From Sphingobium soli (GTDB lineage: Bacteria; Pseudomonadota; Alphaproteobacteria; Sphingomonadales; Sphingomonadaceae): a stretch of 64,000 nt of DNA. Below, one piece after another: positions 1-8,296 of the stretch. The notes below the pieces were generated by a model that was not told the DNA's origin, searched no databases, and saw only the letters and a program-made list of their open reading frames with translations. A program made the translations under genes and the position numbers. Where the stretch lies: the NCBI RefSeq assembly GCF_020782245.1, contig NZ_JAJGNP010000011.1:1-64000 (forward strand), in the 5' to 3' direction. The number at the start of each line of letters is the position of its first letter. The stretch's first letter is position 1.

Positions 1-115
1 CCAGAACCCAAAAGAGAAAACCACGGGTTGACCCACCCGTGACACCCGAAACATAATCCGCAGACGGGTCACTTCTCGATGGAAAACCCGGGTCACTTCT
101 CAGTGGAAATCAACA
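1..115 (-). mobile_element. end of an insertion sequence, probably IS21 family
   Basis: Read on the minus strand the element begins TGTTGATTTCCACTGAGAAG at base 115 and runs out of the window to the left. Two near-identical 21-bp direct repeats lie at 65-85 and 89-109, 24 bp apart and differing at two bases; both contain GAGAAGTGACCCG. Multiple terminal repeats and a TG tip are typical of IS21-family (istA/istB) ends. A CACGGG/CCCGTG hairpin lies near 22-41. The transposase genes are not in the window, so the family rests on the terminus alone. The insertion falls inside the 3' end of ligD. Confidence 0.65.
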
Positions 116-2457
116 GCACTATAGGGCATCACGGCCGTCGCGCCCCGCTGATTGCGTAAATAGTCGATGAAAATCTTGCCCGTGCGTCTGGCCTTTGCGA
201 GGGCGGCGGTAAAGCGGTCGGGATCGGCCTGCGCCAGAGCCAACGCGAAGCGATGGGCAAAATCCTTGACCTGCGGCCATTCCGCCGTCGGCGTCAGAGG
301 CGCGATCACGTGAACCCCTTTACCGCCCGTCACCATCGGAAAGGTCACCAGCCCCATCTGCCCCAGCACATCCTGCAGGTGGAGAGCAGCGGAGGCGACA
401 TCCTTGAATTCCAGTCCTTCATCAGGATCCAGGTCAAAGACGAGGCGATCGGCCTTTTCGACATCCTCGATCCGCGCGCCCCAGCCATGAAACTCGACGG
501 TGCCCATCTGAACGCAGGTGAGGAGGCCTTGCGCCGAATCCACAAACAGATAGGGCTCCTCATGGCCATCCTTCTCCAGGATCGCGACCTGCTTGACGCT
601 GTCGCCAAAGCTCCCGGCATCGTGCTTCTGGAAGAAGCATTTCTTAGCGCGACCCTGCGGGCATCGTACGAGGCTGACAGGGCGGCTTCCGGCCCAAGGC
701 AGCATGATATCAGCCACGGCCTCATAATAGTCAGCCAGTTCACCCTTGGTCAGCTTGCCTTCTGGGAATATCACCCGGTCCCTGTTGCTGATCCTGACGC
801 CGCTGGCGATCGCCGATCGCGCCGCGGTCGTAACAGGGCTCTCAACTTCCAGCACAACAGCTTCGGGCTTCTTGTCCTCCCGCAAACCCAGATAGCTTGA
901 ATGCCGCAGCACACCCTCTTCAGTGAACTCGATATAGGCGATCTCGGCAACGAGCCGAGGCTTGATCCAGGTCGCCCCCCGCACGGCGGCCCGCGGCGCA
1001 TCAACCGTGGGTCTTTTCTGTTCAAGCGACGCCATAAGCGCCATTAACCGCTCGACCTCGCCACCGCTAAAACCGGTCCCGACCTTACCGGCGTAGCGCA
1101 GCTTTCCTTTTTCGTGAACGCCCAGCAGAAGCGCACGGAAACCGCGCTGCTTGTCCGACGGGGTCCAGCCCACGATGACGAATTCCTGACGACGAATACA
1201 TTTGGTCTTGACCCATGAGCCCGATCGCGAGCCCGTGTAGCGTGCATCGTTACGTTTGGAGATGACGCCCTCCAGCCCGGCGCCGCAAAAACTATCGAAC
1301 AACTGCTCGCCCCGCCCGCCTATGTGGTCCGAATAGCGGATATGGTCCCGGCCCTCACCGATCAGCGCAGCCAGCTTCTCCTTCCGCTCAAGCAGCGGGC
1401 GGCCTGTGAGGTCTTCACCATCAAGCGCCAGCAGATCGAAAGCCATATAGTCGATTTTGCCCGGATCGCTTTTCAGCGCCGCCTGAAGTGCCTGGAAGCT
1501 CGTCCGTCCATCAGGCAGGATCACGACAGCCTCGCCATCGATAAGCGCGCTGCGGGCGTCCAGCGTCACGGCGTCTGCGATGAGGCTCGCGAACCGGTCG
1601 GACCAGTCGAGGCCCGACCTTGTATAAGCCCGTCCCTCTCCGCCGCCGATCGCCAATAAGGTGCGATAGCCGTCATATTTGAGTTCATGGAGCCATTGGT
1701 CTCCCGCCGGGACATGATCGACCAGCGTTGCCAGCTGTACCGGCCGAAACGGAGGCAGTGCCGATTTGCCCCTCCGGCGTGCTTTCGATGCTGCTGTGGC
1801 AACCGGCGCGGCAGAAAGCCTGGCAGAGGAGCCCCGCGCCGTCTTCCGCTTTGGCACGGGCTTTCCGGCCGCGATCTCTTCCATGGTCCGCCCGGTGTCG
1901 ACGCTGGTGAGATGCGTGCCCACGAGATCGTCCGAACCACCCGCATGAGCGTCATTCACCTTCCTGAGAATCCAGTTTTCGCCCTTTTCCCTGCCGCGGT
2001 GCTTCAAGCGGAACAGGATCCATTCGCCTTGCATGCGTCGCCCATGAAGAATGAAGTGAAGATGCCCTTCCGGCAACGTCTTGCGCGCATCCTTCCCGGC
2101 AATCGGTTCCCAGGTGCCATTGTCCCATAGCATGACTGTGCCGCCGCCATATTCACCCTTGGGGATGGTGCCTTCGAAGCGCGCATAGTCGAGTGGATGA
2201 TCCTCCGTGCGTACCGCAAGCCGCTTGTCATCCGGGTTTGCACTTGGACCCCGGGTAACGGCCCAACTGAGGAGAACGCCGTCCAGCTCCAGTCTGAAAT
2301 CATAATGGAGACGAGACGCGGCGTGTTTCTGCACGACGAAGCCATTGCCAGCTATCGGTGCGCTCGCGCCGGACGGCTCTTTGGTTCGCGTAAAATCCCG
2401 TTTCGCACGATAGAGTGCGAGACTGTCGTCCGCTTTGCGCGTCGAAGCTTTAGCCAT
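100..2457 (-). pseudogene. ligD: ATP-dependent DNA ligase LigD, 3' end cut off by an insertion sequence
   Basis: This is the multifunctional ligase of bacterial non-homologous end joining. Its 785 residues show the 3'-phosphoesterase domain (about 35-190, with FVVQKHAASRLHYDF), a lysine/arginine-rich linker, the ATP ligase domain (about 235-530, nucleotidyl lysine K260 in ELKYDGYR) and the archaeo-eukaryotic primase-type polymerase domain (from about 550, metal-binding VFDLDPDEG). Relatives run some 40-60 residues further. Here the normal text stops after PYS, and the last residues, including VDFH and the stop codon, are read from the insertion sequence. The lost tail normally holds a conserved arginine-containing segment of the polymerase domain. 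Phosphoesterase and ligase domains are complete, so partial function is possible. ku lies 3 kb away on the same strand. Confidence 0.9.
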
Positions 2458-2649
2458 CTTCTTCTTCCAAGCTACCGCCGATCAACCTGCAGCACGAGCA
2501 AGTCGTTCCACCGCATAACGCAACGACTTTGGTCCCTTCGCTTGTCGCTATTACCTTGCACATGCTTGCTTGTTCGCCATATTGTGCAGTGCAGCATAAA
2601 CGCCCTCTAGGACGATCTCATGCGCTGCCGGGCAACGGGAGATATCCGC

Positions 2650-3798
2650 GTGACCAAATTATCTGCGACTATTGCAAAGCTCACCGTTATGCGCGGCGTG
2701 ACAGCCGCTCCGGCGAATGCCGTCGGTGCAAGCCGTTTGAAAGATCTGGAGGGCTTCGGCGCCAATCCGGGCGCCCTGATGGCCAGAATTCACGTGCCAT
2801 CAAGGCTCCACGAAAAACCCGCGCTCGTGGTGGTTCTTCATGGCTGCACCCAGACCGCTGACGGCTATGACCATGGTTCAGGCTGGTCGCACCTTGCCGA
2901 TGAACAGGGTTTTGTGTGTCTGTTTCCAGAGCAGCAGCGAACGAACAATCCCAATCTCTGCTTCAACTGGTTCTCTCCGGCAGACAATCGCCGAGACAGA
3001 GGCGAAGCCCTCTCCATTCGCCAGATGATTGACGCCACGGTGGCGGCCTATGATATCGATCCTTCGCGCGTTTTCGTGACGGGCCTTTCGGCTGGAGGGG
3101 CCATGACGTCCGTCATGCTGGCGAGCTATCCTGAGCTTTTTGCAGGCGGCGCCATCATCGCAGGTCTCCCGCATGGGTCGGCGGACAATGTCCAGCAGGC
3201 CTTGCAAGCCATGCGCGATCCGGGCGCGATCAACGCGAAACAGCTCGGGGATCTAGTACGCAAAGCGTCGCGCCATGAAGGATCCTGGCCGCGCATTTCG
3301 ATCTGGCACGGTAGTGCAGATCAGACGGTCAGCAGCAAGAATGCTGATGCGATCCTTGCTCAATGGCTGTCGGTTCACGATCTCGATCCCACGACCGCCG
3401 CCACCGAAATGATCGGGCAGCATCGCCGCCGCGTCTGGAAGGACGGCTCTAGCCGCCCCCTGGTCGAGGACTTTCGCATTGCCAAAATGGGCCATGGCAC
3501 GCCCATTGCGACTACCGGGCCGGAAGCATGCGGTAGCGCAATGCCCCATATGCTCGACGCCGGCATCTCCTCAACCCGGCGGATTGCATCTACCTGGGGT
3601 CTGCTTGGCGCCGATCAAACGGCTCAAGCGGCCTCTACCTATAAGCGCCCAGATGAAACGCCCGCGCATTTGCCGGCGGTGAAGTTCAGCCGACTCGATC
3701 CTATGGCATCTGAGACTTCACCCCCTGCCGGGTCCGCGAGGGCCGGCGTTGAAAAAGTCATCCATGACGCCCTTCGCGCAGCCGGTCTTATGCGGTAA
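2650..3798 (+). CDS. PHB depolymerase family esterase (secreted or cytoplasmic alpha/beta hydrolase)
   Basis: An alpha/beta hydrolase of the LpqC/PHB-depolymerase family that would cleave polyhydroxyalkanoate-type or other esters. The oxyanion-side motif VVVLHGCTQTADGY, the nucleophile elbow GLSAGGA and a late MGHGTPI histidine motif are all visible. GTG at 2650 is preferred over ATG 2620 because GGGAGA lies about 8 bases upstream, and the family usually begins with a short helical segment like VTKLSATIAKL. No clear signal peptide is seen. It is divergent from ligD with about 190 bases between them. Why an esterase sits in a repair cluster is not evident. Confidence 0.8.
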   Translation: MTKLSATIAKLTVMRGVTAAPANAVGASRLKDLEGFGANPGALMARIHVPSRLHEKPALVVVLHGCTQTADGYDHGSGWSHLADEQGFVCLFPEQQRTNNPNLCFNWFSPADNRRDRGEALSIRQMIDATVAAYDIDPSRVFVTGLSAGGAMTSVMLASYPELFAGGAIIAGLPHGSADNVQQALQAMRDPGAINAKQLGDLVRKASRHEGSWPRISIWHGSADQTVSSKNADAILAQWLSVHDLDPTTAATEMIGQHRRRVWKDGSSRPLVEDFRIAKMGHGTPIATTGPEACGSAMPHMLDAGISSTRRIASTWGLLGADQTAQAASTYKRPDETPAHLPAVKFSRLDPMASETSPPAGSARAGVEKVIHDALRAAGLMR

Positions 3799-3838
3799 CC
3801 GCGCATCTCGGTCAGGCTGGCAGGGAAGCAGAAGCGGA

Positions 3839-4786
3839 TCAGTCGTCTGACGCCATATCTCGAGCGAACCGGTAGCTGGTCTGCTCGAACTTGAGCGCGC
3901 GGAAGAAATTATGAGCGTTGCTGATTGCAATATCGCTCATGGCTTCAATTCGACTGCAGCCCAGTTTGCGAAGCGCTGCGCAGGCTTCGTTCAGCAAGGC
4001 GCTTCCGACCCCCTGCCGCCGCTGGCCCTTGTCCACTAACAGCAGGGTTATGCGACCGATGAGGCCATGCTGGAGCGTCTGGATGCTGGTCCAACAGCAG
4101 CAGCCGATGATCTCGCCTTTCTCAGCGACGCAAGCCCCGCCGCCAGCCTTGCGCAGTTTCTCAAGATTTCGCGCGATGCCCAGTTCGTCCGCGTTACCGG
4201 CTGCAAGCTGGCGCAGCAGCCCTGACAGTCCTGCCGCATCTGACGATTTGGCGATCCGTATTTCAAGGGCGGTGGGGGCTGGCTTGGCGGGGGCATCTGC
4301 CTGTCGATCATGCTTTCGTGCAGCCGCGGCGGTGATTTTGGAGCGCCTGCGCGTAGCTGGTTTTGCGCTTTTGTCCGAGGCACGCGAAACCGGCCGGCTC
4401 GCGGCCGCCGGGGCCGACGCCGTTTCTGTCGGCCCAGGCCCTCTCACTCGGTCTGTGGCCCCGCGCCGCCGCCGAATGACTGGCTCCTCGTCCGGTTCTT
4501 CATCCTGCGCGCGCGCTTTGGACGGATGTGGCGGTCGGGCGGGCGTTGCCTCCGCCGACGCTTTCCAGGTGCCGGTGGCCCCCTTTCGCAGATACGCCTC
4601 AATGTCCTTTGGCGAAGCGGTCAGCCCCTTATCGCTGACGCCCAGCAGAGCCTTGCCCTCAGCGTCCGTCAGTCCGAATTTCCCATAGTCGCCGCTGCCG
4701 GGCTTGCGTTTGCGAGACTTCAAAAGCTTGAGGCCCCGATGCTCCGCCATGTCCCGCAGCTTCTGGTCGATCGGTTCATCTGTCAT
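3839..4786 (-). CDS. GNAT family N-acetyltransferase with basic, disordered N-terminal half
   Basis: The C-terminal 145 residues form a GNAT acetyltransferase fold with the acetyl-CoA loop QRRQGVGSALL and the late helix SNAHNFFRALKFEQTSYRF. The first 75 residues (LRDMAEHRGLKLLKSRKRKPGSGDYGKFGLTD) form a small separate domain. Residues about 80-165 are a low-complexity linker rich in Arg, Lys, Ala and Pro. The basic linker suggests nucleic acid binding, but that is inference; the substrate is unknown. It is convergent with the esterase and on the same strand as ku and ligD, which suggests membership of the repair island. Confidence 0.75.
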   Translation of the reverse strand: MTDEPIDQKLRDMAEHRGLKLLKSRKRKPGSGDYGKFGLTDAEGKALLGVSDKGLTASPKDIEAYLRKGATGTWKASAEATPARPPHPSKARAQDEEPDEEPVIRRRRGATDRVRGPGPTETASAPAAASRPVSRASDKSAKPATRRRSKITAAAARKHDRQADAPAKPAPTALEIRIAKSSDAAGLSGLLRQLAAGNADELGIARNLEKLRKAGGGACVAEKGEIIGCCCWTSIQTLQHGLIGRITLLLVDKGQRRQGVGSALLNEACAALRKLGCSRIEAMSDIAISNAHNFFRALKFEQTSYRFARDMASDD

Positions 4787-4920
4787 GATGCCATAAACCC
4801 GCTGACCATGCGCAGGTTCAAAGAGCGCGCCATCATCAACCCGCCATCCCGAGCGTGCAAGTTGGCGTTAGGGACTTGTTGAAGGCGGAACCGTCCTGGT
4901 TATTCAAACGCTCGATAGCC

Positions 4921-5160
4921 ATGCGCGCCAGACGTCTAAACTCCTCCATGATCGACCGGATCGGATATGACGAGGATCAACGCATCCTCATCGTCACCTT
5001 CCGTGATACCGGAAAATATCTATACCATGATGTTCCGGTCTCGACCTTCGAAGCGTTTTGCGAGGCGCTGTCCGCAGGCGCCTTTTTCAACTTGCATGTG
5101 AAGGATCGATTTCGGTGCAGCCGCGACCCGGACAGGAAGCGCTTTGGTCCAAACGCATGA
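4921..5160 (+). CDS. KTSC domain-containing protein
   Basis: A 79-residue protein matching the small KTSC domain, with the characteristic pattern NSSMIDRIGYD, then LIVTFRDTGKYLYHDVP and FCEALSAGAFFNLHVKDRF. KTSC domains occur alone or fused to lysyl-tRNA synthetases and repair proteins; their biochemical role is not settled. ATG 4921 is chosen because KTSC proteins start only a few residues before NSS; ATG 4855 would add an unrelated leader. It lies between the GNAT gene and the ku operon, on the opposite strand from both. Confidence 0.8.
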   Translation: MRARRLNSSMIDRIGYDEDQRILIVTFRDTGKYLYHDVPVSTFEAFCEALSAGAFFNLHVKDRFRCSRDPDRKRFGPNA

Positions 5161-5167
5161 AGATCGT

Positions 5168-5422
5168 TCAGGTGTCTCCCAGCGCGCGATAGACCGACAT
5201 GAGATGACGACCCGCTATCGCACGCGCCCGCGGCGAACGGATCGTCTCCTCATTGGTTTCGTGCAGCGTTGTCAGCATGTCGAGCAATTCCTGCCGGGGC
5301 ATACCGGTTTCCAGCATGTGCGTACCGATCAGCGCCACAAGATTGCTCCATAAAGTGATGGATGCTTCGGCAAAGGCTGTATCGCTTTCATCATCCTCGC
5401 CGCGCAGGGAATTATCGTTCAC
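5168..5422 (-). CDS. small protein translationally coupled to ku
   Basis: An 84-residue acidic then helical protein (VNDNSLRGEDDESDTAFAEASITLWSNLV). A longer frame opening upstream would overlap the basic tail of ku, and its N-terminal residues look like a shadow of ku. GTG 5422 lies four bases after the ku stop codon with AGGAAACGG just upstream, so it is probably co-translated with ku. No family is recognised. It is convergent with the KTSC gene, seven bases away. Confidence 0.6.
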   Translation of the reverse strand: MNDNSLRGEDDESDTAFAEASITLWSNLVALIGTHMLETGMPRQELLDMLTTLHETNEETIRSPRARAIAGRHLMSVYRALGDT

Positions 5423-5426
5423 CGCG

Positions 5427-6338
5427 TCAAGCCCGTTTCCTGGCAGGAGCCTTGCGCGTCGGCTTAGCTGCCGATTTTGTCGTCGCCTTGGCGGACGCTT
5501 TGCCCGTCCCTTTTTTGGCCGGTGCCTTGGCTTTGGCGGCACTCCCACCCGCAGGCCCGATCGATTTCTTGAGCGCCGCCATCAGGTCAACGACATTGCT
5601 GCCACGAGGGTTAGAGCCGCCGTCATCATCGCTGTCGATATTGAGGGTCTTACCCTTTTTCTTGCGCTCGATCAGATCCTTGAGCGCATCGACATAGCGA
5701 TCATGAAATTCGCTCGCATCGAATTTGCCCGTCTTCTTGTCGATCAGCGTCGTGGCAAGATCGAGCAATTCTTCATCCGGATCACCGTCGCCGATCTCAC
5801 GGAAATAGCTGGCAGCCTTGTTTACCTCGTCGGCATAGCGAAGCGTTTCCATGACCATCCCGCGCCCGCAAGCCTTGATGCTCACCACATATTCGCGGCC
5901 GCGCATCGCTAGTTGGCCAAGGCCGACCTTGCGGCTACGGCGCAATGCTTCGCGCAAGACGATGAAGGCTTCTTCGGCCAGATCGTCTGCGGGCACGACA
6001 TAATAGGGCTTTTCGAAATAGATCATGTCGATGTCTTGAGCATCGACAAACTGGGTCAGTTCTAGGGTCTTCTTGCTTTCAAGTTTAACCCCTTCGATTT
6101 CCTCTTCATCTAGGAGTACATATTCGCCCTTGGAATATTCAAAGCCCTTGACGATCTCGTCGAGGTTGACCGGCCCGATGCCGGGGACGACCTTCTCATA
6201 TTTGATGCGCTTGCCCGATGGTTCGTGAATCTGGTTGAAGGCGATCGTCGCGCCGCTCTTTGTCGCTGCATAGATTTCGACAGGGATCGAGACTAGAGCC
6301 AGCCGGATCTGGCCTTTCCAATAGGGTCGCGCAGCCAT
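5427..6338 (-). CDS. ku: Ku DNA end-binding protein
   Basis: The bacterial Ku homodimer encircles double-strand DNA ends and recruits LigD for end joining. The 303-residue protein opens with MAARPYWKGQIRLALVSIPVEIYAA, contains the core beta-barrel segment SGKRIKYEKVVPG and YEKPYYVVP-like FEKPYYVVPADDLAEEAF, and ends in a basic Lys/Ala-rich tail (about 255-303) of the kind implicated in DNA threading and LigD recruitment. Length is normal for the family. It heads a two-gene operon and is intact, unlike ligD. Confidence 0.96.
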   Translation of the reverse strand: MAARPYWKGQIRLALVSIPVEIYAATKSGATIAFNQIHEPSGKRIKYEKVVPGIGPVNLDEIVKGFEYSKGEYVLLDEEEIEGVKLESKKTLELTQFVDAQDIDMIYFEKPYYVVPADDLAEEAFIVLREALRRSRKVGLGQLAMRGREYVVSIKACGRGMVMETLRYADEVNKAASYFREIGDGDPDEELLDLATTLIDKKTGKFDASEFHDRYVDALKDLIERKKKGKTLNIDSDDDGGSNPRGSNVVDLMAALKKSIGPAGGSAAKAKAPAKKGTGKASAKATTKSAAKPTRKAPARKRA

Positions 6339-6653
6339 GAACGCCTCCTGACGGCTATTACCGTCACAACCTCTCAGCCATTTGTGTGTTCCACTGGCCC
6401 GCTGGGAGGCGACCCACGATCCGCAGAACGCGGCTATGAAAGCACGCGATGGTTGGCGCAGGCGCCGAACGTCGCGCCATCATTACCACCCTCCAGAAGC
6501 GCGGATCATTCGCTACTGAAGACTTGAAACTGGCAGAAAATGGGGGCCGCTGCGACCGCTATCGATGGAGCAGAGAGCTGGATTACCTTCGGCTTTACTG
6601 CCTAAGCGCCTATGTTACTCTAGCGATCGACGAAACATATGGAGGAACACCCC
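6339..6653. other. intergenic region between ku and SRAP genes
   Basis: About 315 bases between the divergent ku and SRAP genes. It should hold both promoters. I see no clear sigma-70 boxes, no convincing GAAC/GTTC-type alphaproteobacterial LexA box, and no supported gene; a 70-codon frame at 6449-6661 has no recognisable product or ribosome site. The only strong signal is GGAGGA at 6641-6646, which belongs to the SRAP gene. Confidence 0.5.
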
Positions 6654-7301
6654 ATCTGTAATCTGTTCACCGTGCGCAAGAGCGCCGCAGAGGTTGCAGC
6701 GCATTTCGGCGTCACTCTCCCTGTTGCACAGTTCAACGCTCCCGATGAAGTTTATCCCGGCTATCCCGGAATGGTGGTTCGCGAGCAGGGCGGCGAGCGC
6801 GTGCTGCAAAGCATGACATGGGGCTGGCCGGTGCGGCTCAAAACGATGAAGCCGGAATCCAAACCCAAGCCGGTTAACAATATTGCCGATCTGAAGAAGC
6901 CTTTCTGGATTGGCGCAGCGCGTAAACCCGAGTTTCGGTGCCTGATCCCGGTCACGCATTTTGCGGAAGCAGAAGGCCCCAAAGGCGCGAAAACAAGAAC
7001 CTGGTTCTCCCTTCGCGACGGCGCTGTGTTTGCATGGGCCGGGCTTTGGCGCGACAGCGCTGAGTGGGGGCCGGTGTTTTCAGGGGCGATGACCGACTGC
7101 AACGATGCGATCCGCCCCGTCCATGATAGAATGCCCGTGCTGCTGCATGAGGATGAATATGAGAAATGGCTGCGCGGCAGCTTCGAGGACATTATCGGCT
7201 TTCAGAACCGGTGCTTTCCTGACGACCTGATCGTGATGGAGCGCACCACCGAGGCCTGGAACAAAGCAAAGCCAGCCCCGTCGGCTCCTTCCTTGCTGTG
7301 A
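6654..7301 (+). CDS. SOS response-associated peptidase (SRAP, YedK/HMCES family), likely ATC start
   Basis: SRAP proteins bind single-stranded DNA and crosslink abasic sites through the amino group of Cys2. The sequence reads CNLFTVRKSAAEVAAHFG, then NNIADLKKPFW, CLIPVTHFAEAE (catalytic-site Glu) and a late HDRMPVLL motif, all typical. The first ATG in frame (6639) would place five residues (MEEHPI) before Cys and block it. GGAGGA at 6641-6646 lies seven bases before ATC 6654, which would make Cys residue 2. I therefore place the start at ATC; autoproteolytic removal of the leader, or a sequence error, are alternatives. The stop overlaps the next small gene (GTGA). Confidence 0.85.
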   Translation: MCNLFTVRKSAAEVAAHFGVTLPVAQFNAPDEVYPGYPGMVVREQGGERVLQSMTWGWPVRLKTMKPESKPKPVNNIADLKKPFWIGAARKPEFRCLIPVTHFAEAEGPKGAKTRTWFSLRDGAVFAWAGLWRDSAEWGPVFSGAMTDCNDAIRPVHDRMPVLLHEDEYEKWLRGSFEDIIGFQNRCFPDDLIVMERTTEAWNKAKPAPSAPSLL

Positions 7302-7492
7302 CGAAAGAGCAGGAAAGATAGGCCGAGGCACTGGCCATCGAACGACGGTACGGCGGGAATGCGCCGGATCATATTGCCACGAGAGTCACCGAACTTGCAC
7401 TTGCTGGCGATGAAGTAGGTGTGCAGCGATGGATAGCTATTGCAGAGCGGTTCGACCAGCTTCAGCCCGACCAACTAGGTTCGAGGCAGTAG
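7298..7492 (+). pseudogene. small DUF6961-like gene broken by an amber codon
   Basis: GTG 7298 overlaps the SRAP stop codon and opens a 64-codon frame: VTKEQER, TAG at 7319-7321, then AEALAIERRYGGNAPDHIA, a helical segment VTELALAGDEVGVQRWIAIAERFDQL and a stop at 7490. This resembles the short sphingomonad DUF6961 proteins as I remember them, where a Trp (TGG) commonly follows ER; TGG to TAG is a single change. The family call is from memory and was not searched. The function is unknown. Coupling to the SRAP gene suggests it was co-expressed. Confidence 0.55.
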
Positions 7493-7801
7493 CATCTGAA
7501 GAACGCGGCTAAGCCAACCTAGCAGACGGAAGTTCAAATGCGCGTTGCGAGGGTGCAGATGATGTCGCTTCGTCTCGCCTGCACAACGAGGCGGCGGCTC
7601 CGCTTTGCGAGCACGCCAAGCCCGCCCACACCTCCAAATCCCGACATGAACGTCTTGGTATCGGCGCGTCCAATCTGCCGTGCATCTGCGCTGCTGCTCT
7701 GACCTCTCAACTGAAGACGTGATCTGAGTGATTCGCGAAGAGCGCCTCGTCACTCGCGATCCGCCCCGTTTATCGCTTGAATCGCCGTTCCAGCGGCGCC
7801 T
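7493..7801. other. non-coding stretch upstream of palindrome array
   Basis: About 310 bases with no supported gene on either strand. A short CGCCG/CGGCG hairpin is at 7783-7798. No promoter boxes or att-like sequence could be identified. This is the interval in which the repair island gives way to the conjugation operon. Confidence 0.4.
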
Positions 7802-7893
7802 TATTGCGAAAAGCGGCACTGAGATGCCGCTTTAGGCACTTCAGTGCCGCATTCGGCATCTCAGTGCCCTCCCTATTGCGGCAAACCGCACTG
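7802..7893. repeat. array of three 14-bp palindromic units at 20-bp spacing
   Basis: GGCACTGAGATGCC (7815-7828), GGCACTTCAGTGCC (7835-7848) and GGCATCTCAGTGCC (7855-7868) start exactly 20 bases apart. The third is the exact reverse complement of the first, and the middle one is a near-perfect palindrome. The first unit extends to a nine-bp stem (7810-7833). The block is flanked by an imperfect direct repeat, TATTGCG..AA.C.GCACTG, at 7802 and 7874, 72 bases apart. Spacing near two helical turns, 130-210 bases before the first tra-operon gene, fits an operator or iteron array for a DNA-binding protein; this is inference. Confidence 0.7.
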
Positions 7894-8023
7894 TCAGCAC
7901 TACTCCGGTTCATCCCGAACGGGGGCGCTGATGTGAACGCTCAATTGAGCAGATGAAGATAAGCGCCTCAGCCCCCTGTCGGTCCGACAAGGCATCGTGC
8001 CTTGAAGAAAAGGAGACAATCCG

Positions 8024-8296
8024 ATGTCGGCATTTCGCCCGGCCATTCTGGCTGGATTGCTGCCTGCCGCCTTGCTGACCGCGCCAGCAGGAGCGGCCGG
8101 CCACAAGGCTGAAAATCAGAAGCCGTCCAGGCCGCAGCCTCTGCAGACCTCCCAAACGAACGGGGATTTTTTCGTACACACCGTTAGCGCCGCAGTCGCC
8201 ATCGACACGCCGATGATCACGCTGGGTCAAGGCATTCGATTTGACGCAGCTTTATTCGGACCGCACTTACAGTTGGACAAGGATCTGGGCCAATGA
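8024..8296 (+). CDS. small secreted protein, first gene of the tra operon
   Basis: A 90-residue protein with a clear signal peptide (MSAFRPAILAGLLPAALLTAPAGAAG) and no family I recognise. An AAGGAGA ribosome site lies seven bases upstream of ATG 8024. Its stop overlaps the ATG of the next gene (ATGA at 8293), so it is part of the conjugation operon and acts in the periplasm if it is functional. Confidence 0.6.
   Translation: MSAFRPAILAGLLPAALLTAPAGAAGHKAENQKPSRPQPLQTSQTNGDFFVHTVSAAVAIDTPMITLGQGIRFDAALFGPHLQLDKDLGQ

Noticed and set aside
6339..6653. LexA box upstream of the SRAP gene
   Set aside because: No clear GAAC-N7-GAAC or GTTC-N7-GTTC pattern could be found, so SOS control is not claimed.
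7493..7801. second att site at the start of the tra region
   Set aside because: No match to the 3' end of the CAT-anticodon tRNA was seen by eye.
7802..7893. CRISPR array
   Set aside because: The units are inverted to each other, spacers are only six bases and there are no cas genes.
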